Shown here: positions 50,086 through 61,775 of the stretch, in pieces
How positions within the stretch are numbered: the stretch's first letter is position 1
Layout of the letters: the number at the start of each line of letters is the position of its first letter
Source: Marsupella aquatica
Taxonomy: Eukaryota > Marchantiophyta
Direction of reading: 5' to 3'
Length of the DNA stretch: 64,000 nucleotides
Assembly: GCA_973895155.1 (NCBI GenBank)
Contig: OZ316893.1
Span: 21,638,001-21,702,000, forward strand
Made by a program: the position numbers and the translations under genes
The notes under the pieces: generated by a model
Database searches by the model: none
Told to the model about the DNA's origin: nothing
Seen by the model: only the letters and a program-made list of their open reading frames with translations

Positions 50086-51146
50086 CAATATGTCATCATC
50101 ATCGAGTAAATCTACCTCATGCGAGCTCGATGCCGCTTTAGCAGAGGTAGTAGGGACCTTTACTCGACAATCCCTTTTCATGTGGCCAGGCTTGCCACAA
50201 TTCCAACATGCAAGAGGCTTCCTCTCTTGCGATTTCCCTCTGGATTTAGATCCCCCTGTGATGTAGATCTAAACCTGTTCTGCCCATTCATGCGCTGCGC
50301 TGCTCTTCCCCTGTTCACATTCAGTGCAGTGCCATAAGAAGATGTTGTCTGTGATTGACCCAGCTTCTTCTGAGCATCATTAAACAGTAATGAGCTCACC
50401 ACCTCATTATACAAAATGGACTTCAAATCTCTATACAAGAGCACCTGTTTCAAGCCCTGATAAGACGGCGGTAAGGAGCTTAGCAGAAGCAAGGCCTTAT
50501 CCTCATCTTCAACTCCTTTTCCCAGGTTTGACAGATCCACCGCTAGACTGTCAAATTCATCCAGGTGATCCTGCATCTTGCTCCCTTCCTTGAGCCTAAG
50601 GCTCATCAAGAGAGACTTATTGTACAGCCGGTCTGACGCATCTTCCCGGTAGTACTTCTCTCTTAGAGCCTTGAACAGTGACGTGCAATCTGCATAATCA
50701 TCCAGCTGCTTGATGATGTGCGGCTTGAGATATAGCATCACTGCATTGACAACAATCACCTGCTCCTGTCTCCACTGTCTCAAAGAAATCTCCTCCTCTC
50801 CATCATACTGCTCTCGCGAAGAGAGCAGATGAGCCAAGCCCATGGCCCATAGAACACCCTTCACTTGCTTCTCCCACAGCAAGTAATCAGTATGACCATC
50901 GTACTTCTCCACCTCAAACTTTACTCCTCCGAATCTAGCCATCTCCCTCTTCTTCCCTACTACCGACAGCTCTGGTAGTAACACAGCTTCCTCCACTGCA
51001 CACCGCACCGGTGATCGTACTGGTGTCACTAGTTCCTCCTCAAATGGTAGCAGCTCCTCCTCAGACTCACCCTCTGATCGTCGCGATCCTGAAGCTTCAC
51101 CGACGCCAATTCTTCCAGTATCCTCCGAGTCACTCATATGAAACAA
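50086..51146 (-). pseudogene. copia gag with frameshift before the zinc knuckle
   Basis: The ATG at 51146 opens a frame encoding FEVEKYDGHTDYLLWEKQVK, LREKYYREDASDRLYNKSLL and LNLGKG-like Gag sequence of the copia UBN2 type. Near 50249-50258 a five-G run is followed by a change of frame. The 322-residue frame then ends out of register at 50178, while the next frame carries the CCHC zinc knuckle ACWNCGKPGHMKRDC (about 50170-50220) and continues to the protease. That frame is closed by TGA at 50083-50085 after DLLDDDDIL. Confidence 0.85.
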
Positions 51147-52630
51147 TCACAAAAAGACATCTTTTTTCAAAACTTCTCATAAAACTCAAAACTCAACACC
51201 GCCGTGTAGCCCACGAAGCTAGGAGTCCAATACTGAAAGCTAAAATCAAAATCAAAATTCGACGGAAAAGTTATTCAAATTTTGGTTGGGGTGGGTAAAA
51301 CCTTGGGAAACTCCCCCGTTTTGACCACCTCGGAGAATAACCAAAATACCAAGTACAACCCATCGTCGGAATCGCGATGTGATTGGTGCGCCGCGTTGAT
51401 AACTCCAGTGGCAACGTCCTTGTCGAAAAAGAACTAAAAAAGTTACCGTTCGGCGGACGGAAACTTTGTCGGACGGCCAAAAAACAGCTCTCTGTTTTTT
51501 TGGGAAGATTCTCGCACAGTCCAATAGGGCTCACAGGGGGCCGTTCCCCCTGTCGGAGCGGTTAAAACGGAGGGTCACAGGGCCCCAGGATGAGGCACAA
51601 CCAATGAGGAGGAGAGAAAAAAATTTCAGAAAAACACACTCTAAAGGGGTCTTAAAGCCCCTGGCAAAGGCGCGCGTATTCGCGGCCAGAATCGCGTATA
51701 AACAGCAAAAAACGTGAAAAAACGGGTTTAAAGGGGTCAAAACAAGCGTATTTTCACGTATTTGGGCCATATATGGGCGTTTTTGGCCGTTTTTGGGCCC
51801 AAAAAAGCACATTTTCACGCTTAAAGGGGTGTGGGAGGCCGGTGTGCGCGCCGGGGCGTATGGCGAACCTGGTTTGTCGGGTATTGGGGCCGTATTGGGG
51901 CAAAAAATGCCCTAAACTAACCTTAAAAATGTGCCCAAAATGACACAAAGGCCATGTTACAAACCTCAGCCACCTCCGCTTTGGTTTCCAATGAGAAAAG
52001 TGATGACCGTCGACATGAAAATGTTTCCAAATTGCACCGGCACGTCTGAAGCTCCACCAGAGAAAGAACTTCTGTTGCGTCACCTTCACTCTGCGTCAAG
52101 TGCCAATCCCGGACTCAAAACGACAGTCTCGCCACGATCTCTCCGTTGAGCCTCAGCACTTCGCGTTTCTTCTTCCAAGTCAAGCGTCACGACGAGTAAT
52201 CCGGTTCAGGGAAAAACAAGCACCATAGCTTGTCAAAAAACCAGAACGCCTCCTTCACTCGTCACGACGCACTCGTTCCGCAAACGTCAGCAAACTAGAT
52301 ACCAAAACGACCAGCACGCTCCAACCTTCAACTTGAACTATCACATGCGATGCCCCGCACACCACACAGCTCACACCGTTGAAGAAATGATCTCTGGTTT
52401 CTCCCCCGAAATACCGTCGAACACGAATAAACCCTGAACGATGCAAACATCAAATCCTCCGCACCACGGATACCGATCAACGAGTTCTAACCACCGTTAG
52501 AAAGCCCTCTCACTAACCTATCCGCACAACCACATACATTTGAGTTTCATGTGATGAAACTCCGAATGTACCATCGACAATGAATGCTGGAAAAACCTGT
52601 CACGAAAAAACCTCGTCACCTCCCAGGCAT
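51147..52630 (-). other. long untranslated leader of the copia element
   Basis: About 1.5 kb separates the primer binding site from the gag ATG, which is long for copia. It contains no long open frame. The part 51240-51960 is rich in G/C-skewed words (GGGGTC, GGGCC, TTTTTGGCC) unlike the rest of the element. It may hold packaging or regulatory sequence, or DNA captured from elsewhere. Confidence 0.6.
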
Positions 52631-52642
52631 GCTCTGATACCA
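52631..52642 (-). other. primer binding site, initiator tRNA-Met
   Basis: The minus strand reads TGGTATCAGAGC two bases inside the 5' LTR. This is complementary to the 3' end of plant initiator tRNA-Met, the standard primer of copia elements. Confidence 0.93.
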
Positions 52643-52644
52643 CT

Positions 52645-52988
52645 TGATGAGCATAGACGACATTAGCAACGGCAAGCCCATGAACCATCCAACGCACAAT
52701 AGTCGACACAGAGAGATACGTGGTTCACCTCCACATGAGGCTACGTCCACGGGAACACACAAGAGCTTTACTGCACTCTAGGCCGACCGACCATACCAAG
52801 CATCCACAGCACAAGCTCTCCCTATCTCTCAACTAGCTCCGTAACAATGAGCCTAAGTTCCACCAGGGTCTGGCATCAGTCCTGGCTATATGCACAACAG
52901 CACTACCGCTAACCTTAGCTAGGTCCTAACCCAAGTTAGCCTAACTGTGGTTAGCACAAGAGTCACAAGACTAGAGCAATATCTAACA
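52645..52988 (-). repeat. 5' LTR of the copia element
   Basis: 344 bp. On the minus strand it runs TGTTAGATATTG to CTCATCA, with intact TG...CA ends. Confidence 0.95.
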
Positions 52989-53260
52989 TACCCGGATGGG
53001 CTACGTCCACTGTCGTCAAGGGAAATCACTAATGATCAAATCATACATGGTCCACCATAGTCTCCTTCGCAAAGCTCTAAGGCATATCTCCTCTCTAGGT
53101 CTTTCACCAAAGACCTCACTGTGTAGAACAAGTTCCACACTGAAACTCTCTAAGGTATTATGCCTACTTGAGTGAGCCACTCCACAAACTGTGCTAGTGT
53201 CTAACTAGAGCTAATGCTAACTGCAGTTAGCCGAGTACAAGGTAGAGGCAATACCTAACA

Positions 53261-54659
53261 CAAGGATCCTCATGTTGTCTCATAATGTTTCATATGGCAT
53301 GCATATGTTTAGGCCAGGGTCAGGGCAATCTCCTGGCCACCCATTCAGTCCCCTGTAGATTCTAGTTGCAATCCTTGATCAGATGCCCCCAATGTCACAA
53401 CCCACCCCCACTGTTGGGCCTGCCTTGAATATCACAGTCTGCAGGCTTATAGCCTTTTCCCGTTCACCCTTGTCACCCACCAATTGCATGCATGGCTTGA
53501 CACGTGAGGGGTCACCTCTTTTCTTGTGGCCCAGATTCATTTCCAACACCTGAGGGGATTTACAGAAGGGGTTGGCATGGAGGGGTATAGGGTGAGTGAA
53601 AAACAGGGTGGAAAACTTACAGGTCTAGAGGGTTTAAAGTTTGGGGGCATTTGTCACATTTTGTCACCAAAGCAAACTGGAGGACCACTTCTTGTTCAAA
53701 AGATAGATTCCAGACCACAAATATTTTGAAATGAGGTTCAAATATGGTAAACCTCTTGAATGAAGGTGCCAAAGTTTGGAAATGTTTGGACCACCTCTAG
53801 AGGTGGTCTAAATTTTTAGACAAAACAAGCACTACACACAACATCTCCTTGGGCCCAACGCTTAATATGTAGGGTGGTAGACACCATACATGACTGGCCT
53901 CCAAATGTGTAAAGCCAACTGATCACACCATCCAAATTTAATCTTTGAGTGAATTAAAAAGTGATGGGTCAACCTCTTGTACAGTCATCCTTAGTCTACT
54001 TGTAGGCCATGTTCTACATCCGCAATGTCACTCTCCACCTCCCACCTCAACTGTCTTGGATGTTAGGGTGATATCTAGGTTCAGTCCACTTGTAGTCCCT
54101 GATTGTAGGGTATTATGTATACTTCATAAGATACATTGATGTTTCTTATTGAGAGACATATGAGCATAATTATATATCACACTGTCAAAACACAAAAGTG
54201 CCAAATGAATCTCTGGGAGACCCGATACCGGGAAGAAAACAAGGGGGGAAACATGAATATATACTGCTACTGAACTCACCACAATCTCTTTTACCCTCCT
54301 GCATGTTTCACCAAGGACCTGCATAATTCTTTTTTGTGTCAGGGTAATTATTAACCCAATGCCAGGATATAATTCTATGTTTTCAGTTTGAATTTTAAAA
54401 ACAATGCTTACACGGAAGGGCCAGTGTTTACACAACAGGGCACCTTAGAATACTCTTAAATTAACATGAAAAATTCTTCCAAGGTTTCATAAGAACTCCA
54501 AGATATATTGTTAGTTTGGCGCAAAATTTTAATTATGATTTATTTACTGCGCAAACTAGGTTGGCACTAGGGTAACTCATCTGGCATTTGTTCTCACAAT
54601 ATGTGCCTAAGCATATACACACTAGCTGAATACCGAAGTGTGTGCACAAAGAGCCTCTC
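53261..54659. other. intergenic, no gene recognised
   Basis: No frame resembles a known protein and no structured element stands out. Confidence 0.45.
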
Positions 54660-55205
54660 CATGCCCATCCCTGGCTACTCACAATCACAGTCTAAATAAT
54701 TATCAGAAAAATGGTTACCAAAGGAATTGCGGCCTATGCCTGCACATTACAGAGTAGGACATTAACAATAGAATTCAATCGCAACTTACAGTGTAAATGC
54801 CCACCCCACTCATAAGAATAGTTTATATATTGTTAGGAGAGAATTTATGGCCTATGGCTTCTGTGTACAGTTACAGTAGGTCATGAACCACAGGTTTTGA
54901 TTGCATATTATAGATGCATGGTCCGAGTCACAATCATAGTGTAAATATTGAAAAAACTGACCAGAGAAATTACAGCCTATGGCTATATCGTTTGGAGTAT
55001 GCCATGAATGCTAGACTTTGATTGCAAATTACAGTATAGACAAGTCTCTCTTGTACATAACAAAATTCTAAATGCAACTAAATTACTTCCTAAAGAGTAG
55101 GTCATGAAGGGCAGACTTCATTGCAAACCATATAGTACATATATGGTTTCACTTTAGGGAGTAGGTCATGAATGGTAGTATTCATATTTAGCAACTGTAA
55201 TATAG
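54660..55205. repeat. degenerate tandem repeat, about four ~120-130 bp units
   Basis: Each unit carries a CAGTCTAAAT / CAGTGTAAAT / TAGTGTAAAT word, GGCCTATGGC or AGCCTATGGC, ACAG.GTAGG.CATGAA, and TTTGATTGCA.ATTA. Units have diverged well beyond the recent duplications elsewhere in the window. No gene is seen. Confidence 0.7.
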
Positions 55206-55266
55206 ATAGATAGATTGCTCAGGGAAATATATACACAAAGAACAAAAGCACCAAACTTGTGGACAT

Positions 55267-55340
55267 GATCCCAACAAAGGGAGGAGGGGGGAAGGGAAAG
55301 AGACCCAACAAAGGGGGGAGGGGGGAAGGGAAAAACCCCA
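55267..55340. repeat. 38-bp purine-rich tandem duplication
   Basis: CCCAACAAAGGGAGGAGGGG, GGAAGGGAAA, then CCCAACAAAGGGGGGAGGGG, GGAAGGGAAA. Confidence 0.85.
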
Positions 55341-58300
55341 AGGAGACCAAAGAGGCAAAGAAACTCTAAAACCCTCTAATTAGCAGATTGAACTAAACCC
55401 TACTGGCATTAAACTCAAAGCCTGGTAAAAGACTCTTTAAGACCACATAGGACAGTGGGTCACTACGAGCATTTTTATGAGTTTAAGGGTCAATGACCTC
55501 TAAACCCAAAATTTAGCACATCATTTTGGAGACCTAGAAATTAAAAAAGTCTGTATATTGAATTCAGTCACCAAGGTCCAACCTGAGTGCAAAACTTTTG
55601 TCAGTAGATTTGAAGTAGAAATGGCAAAGAAGGGGATAATTCTAATAGGAGACAAATGCACCAAATCTCTTTCCTTTCTGCTGATCAATTTACATCCATC
55701 TGTAACCACCCTCTCCAATGTTCCAAGTTTCTTTATTGCAGTTTTATTTGCTTGCCTTGAAGGATATTATCGCGTCAGCAATTCTGGCAATCCTTCCAAT
55801 TTCAAGAACCTTCAGACCACACTCTCAAAATCAAAATCAATGATCAAAGTTTCTATGCTGCAATTTTATTTCTGATCGCATTGAAGGGGTTCACCATATT
55901 CCAATTTGAGTGCAATCTTTGCCGATAGATTTCAAGTAGAAATGGCAAAGATGACACCACGACAGCCTTGATCCTGCATTCCTGCAACGATTCCCTTGCG
56001 CTTCCACCATCGCCACCGTCCCGTCCAACTCAGCCTTAGAACATCCGGTACTCCAACCTGTTCCGGATGCTGGGTGGACGGCAGACGCAGTAAAGGACAG
56101 TACTTAAAAATATGGCGGTAAGCGGTGCAGTAGTGAGTTGCAGGCCTGGGGACTATTTTATAGTGAGAAGGTCGCTTGCAGGTCTCCGGGTGGCAAGAGT
56201 TGTAGGACTGGGGACCGCTTGGATGAGTAGAGAGGGTGATGGTGGGTCATGGGAATCGGTGGGTTGATGATGAGTCAAGTGTACCGTGGTTGATTGGTGG
56301 GTGGGTAGGTTGGCTGGAAAGAGTGGGCCATCATATCTTTATTATGTCATTTCTAAATTGGGGTCCAGTGAGGGAGGAGGTTTCAGGTCCACCTTTGAAC
56401 ATGACCCACATGTAGACTCCACCCTCAAGTTAGTGATCACATGAATCCACACGTTAGGGTTGAGGGCAGTGTAATCTTTAAGGTTTTTCCTTATTAGCCA
56501 GAGGCGGATGCCAGGTGTGCGAAAGAGAAGACCTTAGGAATATTTTATATCTGAAATCCCCAAATTATTTTTTGACCCTTAGATCTCCCTAAATTCAAGG
56601 AGGGCTGTTAGATTCTGGCTAATGGGGCTTGTGATTCGGTGACAAAGTGGAAAATGGGACAATTGAAAAGCAATTTTTTCCAGACATGGCAAAGACTTTT
56701 TGCAGAGGTGGAATCTACCAAAAATTTGTCACTAAAAAATTTGCTAGTTGGGGGTTCTATGGGTGTACAAAAGAGAAGTAAGTTCACTCCACCACTTGCA
56801 CAATGGTTGGGACGATTAGGGAAGGGGTGTTTTGGGCGTCTCACATATCCCGGCTCCCAGCCATCTACCGGCAGTTACGCCAATTGGCTACTCACCTCCA
56901 ACCCTGCGATTCAGCAAAGCCCATATGGACAGCTACCACCCAGGCGGGTACCGGGGAGCACAAAATGAGGGATGTGAGGGGAAAACAGAGTCCCCACCCC
57001 ATGTTTTTGTCCAATTGGCTTAGCAAACTCTGGGTGTATGTGCACTCCTTGCCCCATGGAACCTAGCTCTTAACCCTAGTTGTTGTGTACAATGACCCAT
57101 ACTTGGACCTCTCTGCCGACTTTTTTTTCCATAAGTGCCTCAAGCCAATACATTCATAGCCATGGCATGACAAAGCCAAACTGACAACTATTGGGGCACA
57201 AAATTTTCTCTAAACCAATGAGGCAAGGGCAAAAACCACAACACCACCCTAATCCCCCTGTTGGTGACAGGAGGCAATTCCTAGCAGCCTTTAGGTCTCA
57301 AATAGTGTGAGTAAGCCACCTCAGAGGGCCCAAAATAGGTATCCATCAATGTAGCATCCTTGTGCATCTTATTCTGCTATCTAGCTCATGCCAGATATGA
57401 CTTCTCCATCTCATTGTTGGGGACCCGTCTCACAACTACTCTCTAGCCAAGGAGCCTCCCGAGGAAGCTAAAGCATGGAAGTTACAATCTTGAGAAGATG
57501 GTCTGAATTCTGACCCCGGAACCTAGAGATGAGCACCAAGTTGGCCCGATCATAACACTTTAAAACATGTTTGCAACGGACGTTGGGATCTCATGTTATG
57601 GCCATGTAAAGTTGGGAAGGACTTAGGCATTGCTCCTAGACTTGGGAGTCACAACACGCCTGTACTCAGAAGCCGCAACGGGTTTGCACTGATTTTCCAA
57701 GGCCGGGGCACTAACGGGTAGCACAAGCCACACCTGGACCGGGGTGCCATTGCACACGGGCTCGCACTGCAGTAACGCTTGGACTGGCCCGCGCCTAAGC
57801 AATGGTCACATGGCATGCGTGGATCCTGATATGGATCACTACACCCAAGCACTAAAAGGGGACAGCGTGCAACACTAATGCTGGTCTCATAGCTGCTATG
57901 AAACCTATATCAACTTCACCTTGAAGACCAGGGAGAACCTTAAATTTTCCCTCATTTTCCAGGTCCACCTTGAGCCATAGTGAGGCTATTTCTACAGATT
58001 GTTTTATGTACTATTTATTTTATAATTTCTGAAAGAGGGGCAGGGCCCAAAAAGAAATCCTTGTTGGATCCGACGCTTTCCAAAATGCCCAATTTGAATC
58101 TATGTAAAAAATTTAAATGTGCTTCAATACTACAATGTAAAATTTTCTATAGTATTTTTTGTACATTTTTATATTAACCTATGTCAATGATTCTATCAAG
58201 GTTATATTGGAACGTCCACCTTGGATGCTATTGGAACATCCTTTTGGCATAGCCAGCAAAAAGCAAAATTCAGACTAGTTTTATATTGCTAGACTGTTAA

Positions 58301-60830
58301 TAGTATGACTCGTGGCCTTGATGTTTATTCTGGTCGACCAACAGTAGCATGCGCGCCATGCATGCACGTTCACAATGGGGTTTAGTAGTCACAAGAAATT
58401 TATCAAATTGTGCAATTTAGTTCTCTGAGTGAAAATATAGTTGGCTAGTAGTAGATGGCTTCAAGTACCTACAGTATCTATCTAACACAAGAACCCCCGC
58501 TCCCCCTCCCCCCAATAATTAATTATGGATCCCATGGAAATTTCTTTCCAAAATTCCTGGCATCGTGTGCAAGTACATCATTTTTATCACAAAGAGGACT
58601 AATGATGTTTTCAATAAGAAACAAACACAACTACTAGTGTTTGATGCAAGGTAAGGAAATATAGTTAGACCTAGTAACTATAAGAAGATCCAAAAAATTG
58701 AAAAGTAAGTTTGAAAAGAACAAAGTAAACAATGAGATGTCTTTGATAGTGATATATCAATGTTTTCTATCAAATGTTTGTATGTTTGTTTACAAGTCTC
58801 TAAATAAGCCAACCAACAGAAATGTGAATAATTTAAAACAAAATATTTGATCTCCTTAGTACTGTCTTCATGATCTTCAAAAATTTGATCTCCTTAGTAC
58901 TTGAAAACCTGCTAATGTTAGGTTCATTGGAATGCTCTTTCTAAAGCGGTTCATAAATCTGTGAGTTCTTTAATATTTTATGAAATCTAACAATGTTAGG
59001 TTCACTAAAAGCTTTTGCAGCAAAAATCCTACAAATTCTAAGCATGAAAAGTTTCTGAAGAGATAAGGCAGAAATTTGAAATATATCATTTTTTGTTGAC
59101 GGCATAACTAGATGTTCAAGAAAGTATAGAGCAATTCAACAATTTGTGAGCTCTTCAATACATACTTGACAAAATTTCACAATGTACGTTAGGCTCACTG
59201 AAAACATATTTCCAAAACTATTCCAAGTATTCTAAGCACAAAACATTTCATCAAAAGATCTGGGAGAAATTCAAGATTGTTTTTTTGTTGGCGCCATGGC
59301 TAGACTGCAACGAAGGCATATGAATTCAGCAGGAAATTCAAAATTCTGACACTTGATGATATTGATCTGATACGGGATCTGATAATGTTAGACTCATTGA
59401 AAAGCTCTTTCCAAAATGTTTCTAACCATTCTTAACATACCAAAGTTTTATGTATTGGTTGGGTTCATAGTTAGACATTTATTCAGAGACGAGTAGGAGA
59501 TAAATTATGAAGCACAACATGAAAAAGGATGCAAGATTGAAGTCGATCCAGTCTATTAGCTTCAGGTTGAAGGTAGAAGCAATTCTGAATTAGGGGGAAG
59601 CAGAATAGCACCAATATATAGATCCAACTGGCTTCTTCTTCTAGGTTACTCAATGAGCTCATCCAAATGGGCTTTATCTTCCAGGTTGCTCCATGATCCC
59701 ACATGCTCCATTCACATGATCATAGGTGGTCATGTAGGATTCATGCAACATGGCATATGACTTTCTTACAATATTTGTGATATTTCCGTGGACTTGTCTC
59801 TCTTATTGAATTTAAGAATCGCTATATGGAGATGGGAGAACGGGGTCCATAAACTTATGAATTGTTTATGTTTCAAAGGGCGTCCCCTAAGGCCAGTTAC
59901 ATCCAGGTAGAAATGAAATGACAACTTTAAAAGCTTTCATAAATTTTAGTAAATTTACATGATTATGGGATACCAGGTTGACTGTAGTTCCAGTTCTCAT
60001 AGTAACCACTTTTAGACCTGCATACTCTAGTCCAAGAGACCTTTTAAGGAAATTAAAACTAATATTGTGGGTAAACCTTACAATCAAGCTATTCCTGATG
60101 ACAGCAAAGTGGGTCCATAGGGCATAACTATGACTACGGGATGACTACCCATAAACACAAAATTTGCCTTGCACAAAGAGGAACCTGGACTGTGAGTTGT
60201 GAGGAATAAGCTTTGCATGTAATTGCATGTAAAGCACAAGAAAGAAGAGAAAACAGGCTAGGTCGTATAGGAAGCAAGTTCATATTAATACCAACTAAAG
60301 GTTTGGAGAAGATATATGTGGTGATATATTGCCTTTAGGCTTGGAGAAAAGGTGTAATGTACAAGATTTGGGTGAGAGGAGTAAGATTCAAAGTGGTATC
60401 CTATCAATGTAAGGCACAAGATTTGAATGAATGGGTGAGACACAAGATTTGGCATTGAATTACCAATCACAAAATACAGTAAAGCACAACATAAAACAAT
60501 TGTATGAGAAAGAAAACATTGAGAAAAGGCCTAAAGTATGCATGGTAACCCATTCCCCATGGGAAAAATGGGCTTTAAGAGAGTCTTCACCGGTGGGTGT
60601 ATTTATTCCCTTAACCACCAAACACAACAATAGCCTGGTCAACAGCCATTAAAAAATGGGGGTCAAATGTCCCACCAGCTCCCTATACTAGTTCACCTTT
60701 TCAGCCCCCAAAGTGACTGTGCATTTGCCTCCCACTTGACACTCTTGAGATGGACCACTCTGTATCCAAACATGGCCAGTTTGAACTCAGGTTTTGGAAA
60801 TGAAGGTTAACTGCCCGCAGGGGTGGAAGG
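55341..60830. other. gene-poor intergenic DNA with old repeats
   Basis: No frame is convincing. A segment at 55560-55636 (GAGTGCAAAACTTTTG, AGATTTGAAGTAGAAATGGC) returns at 55908-55950 (GAGTGCAATCTTTGCC, AGATTTCAAGTAGAAATGGC). TTTCCAAAATTCCTGGC at 58545-58561 is identical to part of the right arm of the 42.9-43.9 kb element, so a fragment of that family may lie here. Between 58850 and 59420, words such as CTAATGTTAGGTTCATTG and CTAACAATGTTAGGTTCACT recur, related to 44230-44470 in the opposite orientation. Confidence 0.45.
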
Positions 60831-60832
60831 GA

Positions 60833-60853
60833 GGGGGGGGGGGGGGGGGGGGG
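60833..60853. repeat. poly-G run, 21 bases
   Basis: An uninterrupted G homopolymer within GGGAGG...GGGAAGAAGGGGG. A similar run of about 18 G occurs near 22456. Such runs are also places where base calling is unreliable. Confidence 0.9.
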
Positions 60854-61089
60854 AAGAAGGGGGTGAGACAGGCAAGGAATGGGTGAGGATCAAGTGCAGC
60901 CTGGGGAGTGGGGCTATTTTGCAGACCACAACTCTCCCTGCACTGCTGATGGGTGGAGGTGCTCTAACCCTCTTGCCCATTTCCCCCTCCTCCCTCACGG
61001 GGATAGGTTATCCTATGGCCGATTCCTTCTCCAGCCCCGCCCATGCCCCCCTCACAGCACCATATGTGTTTGCTTGATTGTTTGAATCT

Positions 61090-61775
61090 GGGCATCTTTC
61101 AGTAGGTTGGGGTCTATGGACCTGCTGAGGTGGGGGTACATCCCTCCTGCTGGGTGTTGGTTTCCATTGGTGTGCTGTAGTGCATGAGGGTATATGTGGT
61201 TCCATGGCCCTGCTGCGGGGGTCCATCCCTCTAGTCGGGGGTTGGGTCTCATTGGCCTAGTAAAGTGAGGATATATGTTGGGCTCATGCAGAAATGGGCA
61301 CATCCCTCCAGGCAGGGATAGGGTTCCATTGGCTGGCGGCTGTGAGGGTACATTGGATTTTAAGGGCCTGCTACAGTATGAGGTTCCCATCCCCCCAGTC
61401 GGGAGTCAGGGTTCCATTGGTCTCCTGCGGTGAGGATATATTGTGGGTATGGGGTACTTCCCTCCCATCAGGAATCGGGTTTCATTTGCTGTGGTATGGG
61501 GCTACATGGGGGATTAGGATTCAGTGCCCTACTGGGGGTGAGGAAGTTACACTGGGTTGCACGGGCCTGCTGCGGCATGGGGGTACATCCCTCCACTGGG
61601 AGCCTCTGGTTTCCCATCAGGAATTGGGTTTCATTTGCTCTGTATCCCCATGGATCCAGCTGGGGATTGGGATTCAGTGCCCTACTGGGGGTGAGGAGGG
61701 TACACGGGGTTGCATGGGCCTGCTGCGGTATGGGGGTACATCCCTCCAGTGGGAGCCTCGGGTTCCGTGACGAAG
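61090..61775. repeat. degenerate GC-rich repeat array
   Basis: Variants of CTGCTGCGGTATGGGGGTAC, ATCCCTCC and GGGTTTCATTTGCT follow each other along about 700 bp. A larger period of about 153 bp is clear at the end: ATTCAGTGCCCTACTGGGGG starts near 61519 and 61672, and both are followed by GCATGGGCCTGCTGCGG-type DNA and TACATCCCTCCA.TGGGAGCCT. The long frames on both strands follow from the repeats and are not genes. Confidence 0.75.

Larger units (their letters stand above)
46311..52988 (-). mobile_element. Ty1/copia LTR retrotransposon, complete but disabled (6.7 kb)
   Basis: The LTRs at 46311-46654 and 52645-52988 are both 344 bp and differ at about ten positions (roughly 97% identical). 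Insertion made a 5-bp duplication TACCC (46306-46310 and 52989-52993). On the minus strand the order is 5' LTR, primer binding site, a leader of about 1.5 kb, gag, protease, integrase, reverse transcriptase, RNase H, polypurine tract, 3' LTR. The order integrase before reverse transcriptase defines copia. The reading frame is interrupted by two single-base shifts at G-runs and three stops, so this copy cannot make a full polyprotein. The outermost LTR dinucleotide at 46311 is mutated (TA for TG on +). Confidence 0.95.
46198..53260 (-). mobile_element. older solo copia LTR, split by the younger element
   Basis: The two pieces 46198-46310 and 52994-53260 together make an LTR-like unit of about 380 bp. 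Read on the minus strand it begins TGTTAGGTATTGCCTC, closely parallel to the younger LTR start TGTTAGATATTGCTC. Around the insertion point its + strand reads GTGGTTTACCCGGATGGGCTACGTCCAC, aligned with GTGGTTCACCTCCACATGAGGCTACGTCCAC of the younger LTR. The possible flanking duplication CAGGG / CAAGG is imperfect. No internal domain remains, so it is a solo LTR or fragment. Confidence 0.6.

Noticed and set aside
60807-61390. Pro/Gly-rich frames on both strands
   Set aside because: They are products of the poly-G run and the degenerate GC-rich array.
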